Of a stretch of 64,000 nt of DNA, positions 1 to 9,515 are shown piece after piece. Positions within the stretch are counted from its first letter, which is position 1, and each line of letters starts with the position of its first letter. The position numbers and the translations under genes were made by a program. The notes beneath the pieces are model-generated. The model did no database searches, was not told the origin of the DNA, and saw nothing but the letters and a program-made list of their open reading frames with translations. The DNA comes from CAVQOB01 sp963714325 (GTDB taxonomy: Bacteria > Pseudomonadota > Alphaproteobacteria > Rhizobiales > Hyphomicrobiaceae): NCBI GenBank assembly GCA_963714325.1, contig CAVQOB010000032.1, positions 1-64,000 of the forward strand. The letters are read 5' to 3'.

Positions 1-538
1 GATCTCTGCTTGCGGCAAGCTCGCCGCGCCGGTTGCCTTGTGGGCAACTGAAGGCGCAAGCAAAAAGCTTGGCGCGGACTTCGACGGCCACACGACCGCC
101 CCGTTTGCTGCAAGGGTTTTGCCAGAGATCTGTCCCCTTGAGGACCCACCGTGCGATCGACACGATGTCGCTCGGTGTCTACCTTGCGGCACATCCGAAC
201 ACTGCAGACTGGTCGGAGCGCGTTACTCGTCCGAGGTACCTTCTTGCGGCGCCCGGCTCGGGGGAACAAGTCGACCCTCGCACCGCCCCTTGAATCATCC
301 GGGATGAAAAACGATACCAAAAAATCAGACACTCATCCCCCTAGGTAAGTACCTAGGTTGACACGGTTTGGGGCTGCATGGTGAACGGAATCCGACTTAA
401 TCAATGGTGCGATTCGCTGCGCACTTTCACCCTACGCCCCGGGTTCCTTGTAGGGCGCAAGTGGCGTCAGCCGTATTGCGCCGCCCCCTCGCGCCCGTCG
501 ATCGTGCGCTACGCGACGCGCTGAATTTTTTAGTGTTT
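1..538. other. Non-coding stretch with several small inverted repeats
   Basis: No convincing gene is seen. Open frames here overlap each other in three frames and look like GC-driven shadows. The first 130 bases are rich in short complementary segments. GATCTCTG at 1-8 can pair with CAGAGATC at 123-130. Inside lie GTTGCC/GGCAAC (32-37 with 43-48) and CAAGC/GCTTG around 57-71. CGACA/TGTCG lies near 159-171. A structured RNA or the end of a feature outside the window is possible, but I match no known RNA family. A perfect palindrome at 340-357 is listed separately. An imperfect stem around 429-455 lies downstream of the tRNA but has no T tract. Confidence 0.35.
340..357. promoter_or_regulatory. 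Perfect 18-bp palindrome abutting a TTGACA box, candidate operator
   Basis: The arms CCTAGGTA (340-347) and TACCTAGG (350-357) are exact inverted repeats with a 2-bp spacer. TTGACA, a perfect -35 hexamer, begins at the next base (358). No good -10 follows at 17 bp, which would fit an activator-dependent promoter, but no plus-strand gene starts until 876. The regulator is unknown; short symmetric sites of this size suit a dimeric helix-turn-helix protein. Confidence 0.45.
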
Positions 539-613
539 TGGTGAGCCGGGCGGGGATCGAACCCGCGACCACATGATTAAAAGTCACGTGCTCTACCGCT
601 GAGCTACCGGCCC
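539..613 (-). tRNA. tRNA-Lys (anticodon TTT)
   Basis: The minus strand folds as a complete 75-nt cloverleaf. It has a 7-bp acceptor stem (GGGCCGG with CCGGCTC, one G-U), a D-arm GCTC/GAGC, an anticodon loop CTTTTAA with anticodon TTT, and a T-arm GCGGG/CCCGC around TTCGATC. The discriminator is A. The CCA end is encoded in the DNA (539-541). The TTT anticodon reads AAA and AAG lysine codons. A short inverted repeat GACCAA-ACA-TTGGTC sits just upstream at 622-636. Confidence 0.97.
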
Positions 614-746
614 ATCGGGTGGACCAAACATTGGTCAACACCGAAAGCGTGCTGCAGTTAGCATACCCCTTAGCGGCTGTCGAATGGCGTTTCGCCGCTG
701 ATGGGGTAGGTCATGGGTCTGGCCCGAACCGAAATCTGGTCCAGAA

Positions 747-775
747 TTGGCCTCGGGCCCGTCGGTCGCTATGCT
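747..775 (+). promoter_or_regulatory. Candidate sigma-70-type promoter for the DMT transporter
   Basis: TTGGCC at 747-752 and TATGCT at 770-775 are separated by exactly 17 bp, about 100 nt upstream of the transporter start at 876. The -35 matches four of six consensus bases and the -10 matches four of six. The call rests on sequence resemblance and position only. Confidence 0.35.
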
Positions 776-875
776 AACCGCGCAGGCCGGTCCGGCGCTT
801 GTCGCCTCACCAATGCCCGGGTCTTAGCGATAAGCTTCGAATCGAGCGGAGGCGGGACCCAACCCCGAACGGAGC

Positions 876-1883
876 ATGCAGAAGGCGAATCCAGCGGCCC
901 CTATGGTGCGCGCCGGCCCGCAGCCGGCGGTTGTCGTGGCCGAACCACGCCAAGCCAAAACCAACGCGATCAAAGCGATCGCGCTGATGTGCATCGCCGT
1001 CGCGCTCTTTACCTGTATCGATGCCACCGCCAAGTATCTGATCACCGTCTCGCAACTGCCGATGACGCAGGTCGTGTGGGTGCGCTTTCTCGGGCAGTTC
1101 GTCGCCATCGTTGCGGCGCTGGGGCTGGTCGCCGTGCCGCAGTTGTTGAAAACGACGAAGCTGAAGTACCAGCTGTTGCGTTCGGCTATGTTGCTGTCAT
1201 CGACGCTGTTCAATTTCATCGCGCTTAAATATCTGCGACTCGATCAGACGACGACGATCAATTTCCTGACTTCGCTGACCGTTGCGCTATTGGCTGGCCC
1301 CGTTCTCGGCGAGTGGGTTGGCTGGCGTCGGCTTGTCGCCATCGGAATCGGTTTCGCTGGCATTCTCGTCGCCGTCCGGCCGGGTTTCGTCGCATTTGAA
1401 ACGGCATTCCTGTTCTCGTTCGCGTGCATGTTGAGCTACGCCGCCTTCTCGCTGTTGACACGCTATCTGGCGCCGCACGACTCGAGCGAAGTGACGTTGT
1501 TCTATTCGCTTCTCATTGGAACCTACGTGATGGCGCCGTTTGCGATCATCGACTGGGTCTGGCCGGCTGATCGATTGACGTGGGCGCTGGTCGCCTCCCT
1601 TGGCTTCTGGGGCGCGCTCGGTCATTATATCTTTATTGTTGCGCATCGCTACGCGCCAGCATCGACGCTGTCACCGTTCATATACTTGAGCCTCATCACG
1701 CATTCGACTGCTGGATATTACATCTTCGGCGCGGTGCCGGACGTGTGGACGCTGGCTGGTGCGGCCATCGTGATTGCGTCGGGGCTCTATATTATTCGTC
1801 GCGAACAGGTGCGGATGCGAGAGATACGCGCGAAACTGGAAGCCGCCGCCGCTCTCGATCGCGCAGGGCATGTCTATCGGTAG
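876..1883 (+). CDS. DMT-superfamily (EamA) transporter
   Basis: A 335-residue integral membrane protein of the drug/metabolite transporter superfamily. After a short cytoplasmic tail (about 30 residues) it shows about ten hydrophobic segments in two EamA halves, with the usual conserved TTTINFL-type segment at the end of the first half near residue 125. It ends in a basic, Arg/Glu-rich tail. The family exports or imports small metabolites; the substrate cannot be read from the sequence. The ATG at 876 is preceded by GGAG at very short spacing; Met10 is an alternative start. It stands alone, with the minus-strand pbpC converging on it from downstream. Confidence 0.85.
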   Translation: MQKANPAAPMVRAGPQPAVVVAEPRQAKTNAIKAIALMCIAVALFTCIDATAKYLITVSQLPMTQVVWVRFLGQFVAIVAALGLVAVPQLLKTTKLKYQLLRSAMLLSSTLFNFIALKYLRLDQTTTINFLTSLTVALLAGPVLGEWVGWRRLVAIGIGFAGILVAVRPGFVAFETAFLFSFACMLSYAAFSLLTRYLAPHDSSEVTLFYSLLIGTYVMAPFAIIDWVWPADRLTWALVASLGFWGALGHYIFIVAHRYAPASTLSPFIYLSLITHSTAGYYIFGAVPDVWTLAGAAIVIASGLYIIRREQVRMREIRAKLEAAAALDRAGHVYR

Positions 1884-1968
1884 GTTCGCGTGAAGGCAAA
1901 GCGACGGACATGCCAATCCGGCGCACGGCTGAGCGCGGCACAGAGGACGGCGCCGAGCGTGGCGCCGA

Positions 1969-4110
1969 TCAGCGCACCCGCACGACCACCCGGTCGGCGC
2001 GCCCCTTGGCGTCAATGACGGAGAGCCGGACAAAGCCGCGTCCAATGCCGTCGATGGTCACTTCGCGTTTCGCCGGATCGGTTGCGACTGGCGCGCCATC
2101 GACCAGCCAAGTCAACGGCAACGCGCCGCCTTCGGCTTTCACGGTCAAGCCTTCGCCGGCCTCAACCTCGACGTCCGAGCGATCGATCGGGAATGCAATC
2201 TGCACCGGGGGCTCGCGGAATGGGCCAAGCTGCGCTGCCTCTTCGATACCCTCGCGGAAGCGGCGCAAGGCCGGTGGCAAATCGGCGCCTGAAACGCGCA
2301 GCACGCCGGCAGGCGCCGTTGCCAACGGCGTGCGGCGTTCGGCGAGCCGCTGGAACGCGTCGAACAGCAGCGGCGCCGCACTCTGGCGGCCGCTGAGCCC
2401 GGTGACCGCCGCGCCATCGGGACGCCCGACCCACACAGCAATCGTATGTCGCCCGTCAAATCCGACCGACCAGGCATCGCGATAGCCGTAGCTGGTGCCG
2501 GTCTTGTAGGCGATCTGGCCGGGTTTGGCGTTGGCGGGCGCCGGCGCGTTGCGCAGGATATCGCCAATCTGCCAGGCCGCCGCCGCCGCCAACAGACGCG
2601 TGGGGTATGGTGGTCGGGGCTCAGCGCCATCCCGCCGACGCTGCAGCACGATTGGGTCACCTTGCCGCGCCAGGCTCGTGTAGAGCATCGCCAGATCGTT
2701 GAGCCGCAGCCCAAGTCCGCCAAGAGCGATGGCCAGCGTCGGCTCCGTCGCCTGTGGCAAGACCGGCTCGGCGCCAACGGCCGTCAGGCGGCTGGCGAGA
2801 CGGCCCGGCGTCAACGCGTCCAGCACCTTCACCGCGGGAATGTTCAGCGACTGCGCCAGCGCCTCGCGGATGGTGACGGTGCCGCGAAAATCATGATCGA
2901 AGTTTTTCGGGCTATAGGTGCCAAACCTTTGCGGGCGATCCTCGATCAGCGTTTCAGGGTGCGCGATGCCGGCTTCGAAGGCGAGGCCATAGATGAAAGG
3001 TTTGAGCGTTGAGCCTGGCGACCGCACCGCGCGCGTCATGTCGACCGCTCCAGCACGATCGCCGTCAAAATATCCGGCGGAACCGACATGCGCTACGACC
3101 GCGCCGGTCGCATTCTCAACCGCAAGCAGAGCCGCCGATAGACCTGTTCCCAGGGCCTTGGCGTGCTCGCTCGCCAGTTGCTCAAGCGCGCGCTGTGCCG
3201 ACGCATCGAGGGTGAGGCGATGCACCACACGGGACTTGTCGCGCTCAATCTCGGCATCGGCCAGATGCGGCGCCAGCTTCGGGAACTCGTGCCGCAGACT
3301 GGGTGATCGCTCGGCCATTGCCTCGCGAAGTTCATCCGGCGTGATGGCCCCCGCACCGGCGACACGTGCCAACACCCGGTCACGCGCACGCCGCGTCGCA
3401 TCGGCATGACGATCCGGGCGTCGCAACTCCGGCGATTGCGGGATCGCCACCAGCACGGCCGCTTCCGCGATCGATAGCCGTCGCGGCTCCTTACCGAGAT
3501 AGGCGAGCGATGCGGCCCGCACCCCCTCGACATTGCCGCCAAACGGCGCCAGCTTCAGATAGAGCGCCAGGATCTCGCGCTTTGACAACCGCCGTTCCAA
3601 TTGGACGGCGCGCACGATCTGCTTGAATTTGCCGGCGGCGGTGCGCTCATGCTCGCCCTCCAGCAACCGCGCCACCTGCATGGTGATGGTCGATCCGCCG
3701 GAGATGATCTTGCGGCGGGTGGCCAGTTGCCAACCGGACCGCAGCAGTGCCTTGGGATCAACGCCCCAATGCGTACGGAACCGCTTGTCTTCATAGGCGA
3801 GCAACAGCTGGAGATAGCGCGGATCAACCTCGTCGACGCTAAGCGGCAAGCGCCAGCGGCCATCGCTCGCCGTGAAGGCGCGCAGCAGCACGTCGTTGCG
3901 ATCCAAAACCGTTACGGAAGTCGCTTCAGCGCGTTCGAGCGGCGGCGCGCCAAGACGATGGGCGTAGAGAGCAACAGCGGCAACCGCTGTCAATCCGATC
4001 ACCGTCAACACGCCGACGCCTCGCCATAGCCATCGCGTTTTTCCGCGCCACCGACCTGAGCGCGGACGGGCGCTGGGATCGGTGGTTATTGCTGGGCTGT
4101 GCGTTGCCAT
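1969..4110 (-). CDS. pbpC: Penicillin-binding protein 1C (bifunctional glycosyltransferase/transpeptidase)
   Basis: A 713-residue class A penicillin-binding protein that polymerises and cross-links peptidoglycan on the periplasmic side of the inner membrane. One N-terminal transmembrane helix (about 31-50) is followed by the GT51 glycosyltransferase domain, with catalytic Glu107 in the EDKRF motif and GGSTITMQ at 138-145. The transpeptidase domain has the SxxK serine Ser367-Lys370, SLN at 421-423 and KTG at 536-538. The C-terminal ~90 residues fit the extra beta-domain typical of PBP1C. It starts 3 nt after the stop of the alpha-2-macroglobulin gene, so the two are surely co-transcribed; this pairing is widespread in bacteria. 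Confidence 0.95.
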   Translation of the reverse strand: MATHSPAITTDPSARPRSGRWRGKTRWLWRGVGVLTVIGLTAVAAVALYAHRLGAPPLERAEATSVTVLDRNDVLLRAFTASDGRWRLPLSVDEVDPRYLQLLLAYEDKRFRTHWGVDPKALLRSGWQLATRRKIISGGSTITMQVARLLEGEHERTAAGKFKQIVRAVQLERRLSKREILALYLKLAPFGGNVEGVRAASLAYLGKEPRRLSIAEAAVLVAIPQSPELRRPDRHADATRRARDRVLARVAGAGAITPDELREAMAERSPSLRHEFPKLAPHLADAEIERDKSRVVHRLTLDASAQRALEQLASEHAKALGTGLSAALLAVENATGAVVAHVGSAGYFDGDRAGAVDMTRAVRSPGSTLKPFIYGLAFEAGIAHPETLIEDRPQRFGTYSPKNFDHDFRGTVTIREALAQSLNIPAVKVLDALTPGRLASRLTAVGAEPVLPQATEPTLAIALGGLGLRLNDLAMLYTSLARQGDPIVLQRRRDGAEPRPPYPTRLLAAAAAWQIGDILRNAPAPANAKPGQIAYKTGTSYGYRDAWSVGFDGRHTIAVWVGRPDGAAVTGLSGRQSAAPLLFDAFQRLAERRTPLATAPAGVLRVSGADLPPALRRFREGIEEAAQLGPFREPPVQIAFPIDRSDVEVEAGEGLTVKAEGGALPLTWLVDGAPVATDPAKREVTIDGIGRGFVRLSVIDAKGRADRVVVRVR

Positions 4111-4113
4111 GGC

Positions 4114-7100
4114 TTACTTTGCCGTCACGTCGAGACGGCCGGCGGCGGTGCGGGCGTGCCGTTCCGGGCGATACATATCCTCGACCGTCGCGGCTGGATG
4201 CACGAATGATCCAGGCGTCACCGCGCGGACGAGGTAGGCGACGGTTGCCGACGATGCCGCAGCCTTGGCCTCGCCATCGCTGTTGCTGCGGCGGCGACCA
4301 TCTTCCGACCCGAAGAAGTCGAAGGCGGCGACAAAACGGTCATCGCGGAAGTCGGTATGTTCCGGCGTCACCGTCGTCTTCAACCAGTCGAGCGTCTTGA
4401 CGTCGCCGCTGTCGACCAGCCGGGGATTCTCGATCTCAAGCCCTGCCGGCAACCGATCGACGAGCAGGATGCGGCCCCCGGTTTCCTTGGTCTCGACCTT
4501 CAGCACGACGACCAGGCGGTCGTTCTGCTTGAGGCTCGATTTGCCGCCCGTGGCACTGGCGAGATCAACCTTCTTGCCGTCGAGCGTGTAGTAGGTCCGC
4601 TCGATCGAGAACCCCTTGGAGATCGCCGGCTCCGGCGTCAATGCCGCGCCGAACACCGAGACGAAGGCGCTGACCGGCGCGTCGCCTTCATTGACGATGG
4701 TGAGTGCGCCGTCCTTGAACTCCGCTCCCTTCAGCGCGCGCAACAGTTGGCCTTTCATGGCCTGGCCGTTGACGCTGAGCGAGGTGTCGCCCGCCTGGTC
4801 GGACAGCGCTTTTGCCGCGAGCAGCATCCACGCCTGCTCCTGCGTCGAGGTATAGGTTCGCGCCGCATAGGCCTTGGCGACGACGTCGACGAGGCGCGGC
4901 ACCTCGGTGGCGGCAGCGCGCGATTCAGCAGCCAGCGTGACGATGGCCGCGCCATCGCGCAGCGTGGAGCCGTAGTCGCGCCGCGTCAGACCGTTGTCCT
5001 TGCCGTCGAACGCTTTCAATGCGGCAGCGAAGGCCTTTTCAGCGCGCACCTTGTCACCGACCTGCGCAAGTGCGGCCCCCAATTGCGCCTGTGCCAACGG
5101 CGTCGCGAAGCGTTCGAGACGGGTGTCGACATCATAGCGCAGGTCAGCCATCGGCGCGCGGCCGGCACGTGCCAGCACGTAGAGTGCATAGGCCCTGGTT
5201 TCGCCACCCTTGTCGAAATCCTGAGCGATGGCGATGTAGTTCTGTAGACGATCCAGCGCCTGGGTATAGGCGCGTGGGGCGACGGTGTACTTCGCTTCGC
5301 GCGCCCGCGTCAGGAAGTCCGTGACATAGCTGGTCAGCCAGATGTCACCATCGGCCGGACCCCAGATGCCGAACGCGCCGGAGGCATCCTGCATCTCGAG
5401 GACCCGCTCGATAGCCTTCTGAACACGCTCGCGTGCCTGCGCTTCGCCGGCAACGCCGATCAGCTTGGCGACGTCGTTGAGGTAGACCAGCGGCAACGCG
5501 CGACTGGTCATCTGCTCGGCACAGCCATGGGGATAGCGATCGAGTTCCGTCATGATGCCGGCGATATCGAGACCGGCCGTCGGGCCGACGTTGATCGTGA
5601 CGTTCGTCCGGCTCGGGATCAGATCGGCCACCAGATCCGGCGACAGCGTGAGCTTGCCGCCTTTCGGCTTCAGCGTGCTGACGGTGACGCGTTTGATATC
5701 ACCGGCCGGCGGCTTGACGTCGATCGACAGTTGACGCTTGACCGCAATGCCATTCGGGCCAGTGACGCTGACCGCCAGTTCCATGCGGCCGACATCAATC
5801 GGCTTCAGGGCCAGCGTATCGGCTTTCTTCTCCATCGCTTGCAGGTCAATCGACTTCGACTGCAGTGCAACGCCATCGGCCATGCGCGACACGGTGAGTT
5901 TATAGGGCGCCGCCGGGCCTTCGACGTTGTGCACGTCGAGCTGCAGCCGTGCTTCATCGCCAAGCGTCAGGAAGCGCGGTCCCGAGACGGTCAGCGCGAC
6001 CGCGTCGCGGACCAGCACGTCTTTTGTTCCCGAGCCAACGCGATCACCGGTCCAAGCCACTGCGGAGACGCGCACGGTGCCATTGAAGTCCGGCAGTTTG
6101 AAGGGGACATCAACCTTGCCGTCCGTTCCAACCGTTACGATGCCGGAGTAGAGGGAGACGATCGCATCGGCGGGTGGCGACCCGCTCATGCTCATGCCTT
6201 CAGCCGAGCCGTCGCCGCCCGAGCGCAGCTTGCCGCGTTCGGCGCGCATGCCATCAATGAGCCGGCTGTAGAAGTCACGGATCTCGAAGGCGAGTCGGCG
6301 TTGGCCATAGAACCAACCTTCCGGCTTCGGCGCCTCGAAGCGTGTGAGATTGAGGATGCCGACATCGACAGCCGTCAGGACGACGCGGGCCTCTTCGCCG
6401 ACACGCAACCCGGCGATCTGCACGGGCACGTGGAGTTCGGCACCCGATCCGACCTTGGCCGGCGTCGCGAGCGTCACTTTGAGTGTGCGCGCGTCCTGCT
6501 CGACGCCGAGCCACTTGAGACCGAGCGCTCGACCCGGCATGCGCTTCTGCTCGATGTCCATCGGCCGATACAGCGTGACGGCGACATAGGCGCCGGCGCC
6601 CCAACTGTCAGATACGGGAACTGCAATTTCAGCTCCCCCGGCCGTGACGTCGATTTGCTGCATCGATTGCAACCCGGCCCCGAGCACGGCGACCATCGCC
6701 TTGCCCGCCATGCGTGAGGTGACTTTGACGCGAGCAACATCGCCCGGCTTGTAACTCGCTTTGTCGAGTGCGACGTCGAGCATTTCAGGGCTGTCGGCGG
6801 CCTCGTCCGCCCAATAGCCGGCGTTGAACGTTACCGAGGACATCGTGCCTTCGCCCTCGAACGAGGAAACCTCGAGCCGGTAGCGGCCCCAGTCGACGCG
6901 TGTGGCAATGCGGCCGGGCGTGCCGACGTCGGTCTCGACCGCGCCACTGGCGACGCGGCGTGACGATGTCTGCACATCATAGGTCCATTCGCCATCGCGG
7001 CTGAACCACTGGTAACGCTGGTCGATGCGCAGCAATTCCCACTTGAGGTTTTTCGCTGCAACGGTTTTGCCGTCGCCGCTGACGTTGACGATATCGAAGC

Positions 7101-9402
7101 CGGCGGCCTCGCCTTCGCCCGTGACGCCATTGGCAAACAGTGGCTTGATGCCGATGCGCGGCTGCTTGAGATCGACGGCGAGTGTCAAAGTGCGCTCGAT
7201 CGTACGGCCGCCATTCTCGCGCAGGCGGATCAGCACATTGGCGTCGAGCGGGCGTGCGGTCTTGTCGATCGGCGGCAGCGCGATGGCGAGCTTCGCCTTG
7301 CCGTCCTTGCCGGTTGCGGGCAGCGCTTCGAGGGGCTTTCTGACGGGGCTGATTTTTTCGTCTGCCAGGCCGAAGCGATAGCCGGCCAATCCGTCCAACT
7401 CGCGCGTCGACGGCTTGACGACAATCTCGCCTTCGATTGCGAGATCGGCGGCCGGCGGGCCATAGAGATAGCGCCCGACGACGTCGATCGTGCCGGCCGT
7501 CTCAACCGTCAGCTGCGGCGAGCGCGAGGACAGCGTTAGGTCCAACCGCTCGGGCAGGAAATCCTCGACCAGGAACGCGGCTTGGGCAATGGCGTCGGCC
7601 TTGGGGTCGGTGTGGATCTTAACGCGCCAGGTGCCGCTCATCGCCTGCGCGCCGAGCACCAGCGACTGCGACCGGCCACCCTGGCCCTGATCGATCAGCG
7701 CGACGCGGCGGTATTCGACGCCGTCGGGGCGGGTGACGATCGCCGTGACCGGCAGCGCGGAGGCCTTGCCGGCGCGGTCGCGCACCAGCGTCGTCAGGTT
7801 GACGGTTTCGCCCGGGCGATAGACGCCGCGTTCGGCAAAGATATAGGCATCGATCGCGCCGGGTGCCTCACGCCCCTTGACGCCGCGATCGGTGAGATCG
7901 AAGGCGGCGGTGGCGAGATCGAGAAAGGCATAGTCGCCATCGGCCAATTCAGCGGTCAGCATGGCGGGAGCAAGCCCGCCCTCCCCGCGCTTCAAGCCGC
8001 CATCGAAGCGGACATAGCCGTTGGCATCGGTCTTGGCTGTGCCGAGCACCTCGTTGTTGCGTGCAACCAGCTTGACGGTCGCACCGCCGACGCTGCCGGC
8101 CCTCGCCAGCGAGCGGACGAAGCCGTGCACGCCGTCTTCGCCTGAGAACGCGGTGAGGCCCAAATCAGAAACGATGAACCATTGGATGGCCTGGTGATTG
8201 TTATCGTCGCTCTTCTTCGGCAAGACGTGGGCTGCGAGTACATACGCACCGGGCTTCAAAGTGCCGATCGCCTCGGTCACCGGGAATGCGGTCGTCACGT
8301 CCTCATTCAACTTGCGCGTGACCGAGAGTTCGCCACTGTAGACCTTGGCGCCGGTTTTTTCTTTCAGTGCGTCGATATCGGCACTGTTCAGCCGGCGCTG
8401 AAAATCGCCATCCTGCAGCTGCTGAGCGAGGCCGCGATCACCGACGCGATAGACGTCGACGCCGAGTGTATCGGCATTGACGCTGACGATCGGCAGGCCC
8501 TGCTGGCCGGTCCGCGGCAAGACGTAGGCGCGGCCGGTGGCGCGGACGCTCGGGTTGCGGTCACGGACGTAGACGGTGAGGTCGGATGATTTGAGAAGCG
8601 TCTCGTCAACGGCCGACGGCAGTCCCTGGCGGACCTGGATGGTGTAGCGCTTACCGTGAGCGAGGCCATCGAGGCAGAGCTGACGGCCCTCGACCGAAGC
8701 GTTCTGCGGCGCTTTGCCGTCGACACCGATGAACTTGGTGAAATCGACCTGGCCGGTAGCGAGGCGTTCGGAGAACTGCATGCACAGGCGCGGCTGAGCG
8801 GCATCAGCGTCGGCCTTGTAGTCGAGCAGCCGGAAACCTTTCTCAGCCACCAGCTTGTCAAAGCTGGCACGCACGCCCGCGTCCTCCTTGAGCGTCAAGG
8901 AGACCTTCAAGGCCTCGATCGCCGGGCGCCAGAGCTGCCGGCGCTTGAGGGCTTCATGCATTACGATCAGCGCCTGCGCCTTTTGCGCGGGCAACTTCGC
9001 CCGCTCATAGCCGATCCAGGCGGCGGCACTGGCGTTGAGGGGCATTTCGTGGCGTTCGGCGTTGGCGAGCTGCTCGGGCTTGATCGCCAGCAGTGCCAAT
9101 GCCAGGCCCGTCCAGGCCTGCGCATCAGCCGGCGTGGCAACGATGGCCTGCGTGTAGGCGGCCGCTGCGGCGCGCGGATCAGCGCTGGCGCCGGACATGG
9201 CCCTGATAGCCTCAGCCGTCAGTTCGCGCGGCGCTTTTCTGCCCGCTTGTGCGGCGCTCTTGATCTGCGCTTCATAGCGCTGCGCCTCTTTGGCGAGGCC
9301 CGTCGTCGCAAAATTCGGCTCGGCTGCAAGTGCCGGCGTTAGCACCATGGCGCTCGCCAGTGCCGCTGCGCGAATGAGTGAAGTAATCGTCATCATGACC
9401 AT
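4114..9402 (-). CDS. Bacterial alpha-2-macroglobulin with intact thioester motif
   Basis: A 1762-residue secreted protease-trap protein. It has a Sec signal peptide ending near Ala-Leu-Ala-Ala at residues 24-27, with no lipobox cysteine, so it is probably periplasmic and soluble rather than a lipoprotein like E. coli YfhM. The thioester signature is CAEQ at Cys1294-Gln1297, preceded by PHG, in a region matching the thioester-containing alpha-helical domain. The family uses this bond to attach covalently to attacking proteases. Paralogues of the YfaS type lack it. The start at 9402 has GAGGA five bases upstream; Met3 and Met4 are alternatives. pbpC follows after 3 nt. It is thought to protect the periplasm when the envelope is breached, with PBP1C repairing the wall. 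Confidence 0.93.
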   Translation of the reverse strand: MVMMTITSLIRAAALASAMVLTPALAAEPNFATTGLAKEAQRYEAQIKSAAQAGRKAPRELTAEAIRAMSGASADPRAAAAAYTQAIVATPADAQAWTGLALALLAIKPEQLANAERHEMPLNASAAAWIGYERAKLPAQKAQALIVMHEALKRRQLWRPAIEALKVSLTLKEDAGVRASFDKLVAEKGFRLLDYKADADAAQPRLCMQFSERLATGQVDFTKFIGVDGKAPQNASVEGRQLCLDGLAHGKRYTIQVRQGLPSAVDETLLKSSDLTVYVRDRNPSVRATGRAYVLPRTGQQGLPIVSVNADTLGVDVYRVGDRGLAQQLQDGDFQRRLNSADIDALKEKTGAKVYSGELSVTRKLNEDVTTAFPVTEAIGTLKPGAYVLAAHVLPKKSDDNNHQAIQWFIVSDLGLTAFSGEDGVHGFVRSLARAGSVGGATVKLVARNNEVLGTAKTDANGYVRFDGGLKRGEGGLAPAMLTAELADGDYAFLDLATAAFDLTDRGVKGREAPGAIDAYIFAERGVYRPGETVNLTTLVRDRAGKASALPVTAIVTRPDGVEYRRVALIDQGQGGRSQSLVLGAQAMSGTWRVKIHTDPKADAIAQAAFLVEDFLPERLDLTLSSRSPQLTVETAGTIDVVGRYLYGPPAADLAIEGEIVVKPSTRELDGLAGYRFGLADEKISPVRKPLEALPATGKDGKAKLAIALPPIDKTARPLDANVLIRLRENGGRTIERTLTLAVDLKQPRIGIKPLFANGVTGEGEAAGFDIVNVSGDGKTVAAKNLKWELLRIDQRYQWFSRDGEWTYDVQTSSRRVASGAVETDVGTPGRIATRVDWGRYRLEVSSFEGEGTMSSVTFNAGYWADEAADSPEMLDVALDKASYKPGDVARVKVTSRMAGKAMVAVLGAGLQSMQQIDVTAGGAEIAVPVSDSWGAGAYVAVTLYRPMDIEQKRMPGRALGLKWLGVEQDARTLKVTLATPAKVGSGAELHVPVQIAGLRVGEEARVVLTAVDVGILNLTRFEAPKPEGWFYGQRRLAFEIRDFYSRLIDGMRAERGKLRSGGDGSAEGMSMSGSPPADAIVSLYSGIVTVGTDGKVDVPFKLPDFNGTVRVSAVAWTGDRVGSGTKDVLVRDAVALTVSGPRFLTLGDEARLQLDVHNVEGPAAPYKLTVSRMADGVALQSKSIDLQAMEKKADTLALKPIDVGRMELAVSVTGPNGIAVKRQLSIDVKPPAGDIKRVTVSTLKPKGGKLTLSPDLVADLIPSRTNVTINVGPTAGLDIAGIMTELDRYPHGCAEQMTSRALPLVYLNDVAKLIGVAGEAQARERVQKAIERVLEMQDASGAFGIWGPADGDIWLTSYVTDFLTRAREAKYTVAPRAYTQALDRLQNYIAIAQDFDKGGETRAYALYVLARAGRAPMADLRYDVDTRLERFATPLAQAQLGAALAQVGDKVRAEKAFAAALKAFDGKDNGLTRRDYGSTLRDGAAIVTLAAESRAAATEVPRLVDVVAKAYAARTYTSTQEQAWMLLAAKALSDQAGDTSLSVNGQAMKGQLLRALKGAEFKDGALTIVNEGDAPVSAFVSVFGAALTPEPAISKGFSIERTYYTLDGKKVDLASATGGKSSLKQNDRLVVVLKVETKETGGRILLVDRLPAGLEIENPRLVDSGDVKTLDWLKTTVTPEHTDFRDDRFVAAFDFFGSEDGRRRSNSDGEAKAAASSATVAYLVRAVTPGSFVHPAATVEDMYRPERHARTAAGRLDVTAK

Positions 9403-9515
9403 TGTGTCCTCGACAGTGGCGCGACGGAATCTGCTGCGCCTTGGGACAATGGATCAAGCAATAGCGGCGGGATAGTGGGGTGGTGCCAGCTGTTATCGCG
9501 ACTTACGACGCGTTG

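Noticed and set aside
77..88. GGACTTCGACGG resembling the conserved 5' GGATTCGACGG of tmRNA
   Set aside because: No tRNA-like acceptor end, tag-coding frame or pseudoknots follow; the match is short and probably accidental.
33..348. Three overlapping plus-strand open frames of 65-89 codons near the window start
   Set aside because: They overlap in different frames, show no ribosome-binding site or domain, and the region has strong RNA-like complementarity instead.
429..455. Stem downstream of tRNA-Lys as a terminator
   Set aside because: Eight-bp stem with a wobble and a 14-nt loop but no T tract, and more than 80 nt from the tRNA end.
713..1228. A 171-codon plus-strand frame upstream of and overlapping the DMT transporter
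   Set aside because: It runs out of frame over the transporter start, is Arg-rich without structure, and looks like a GC-rich shadow.
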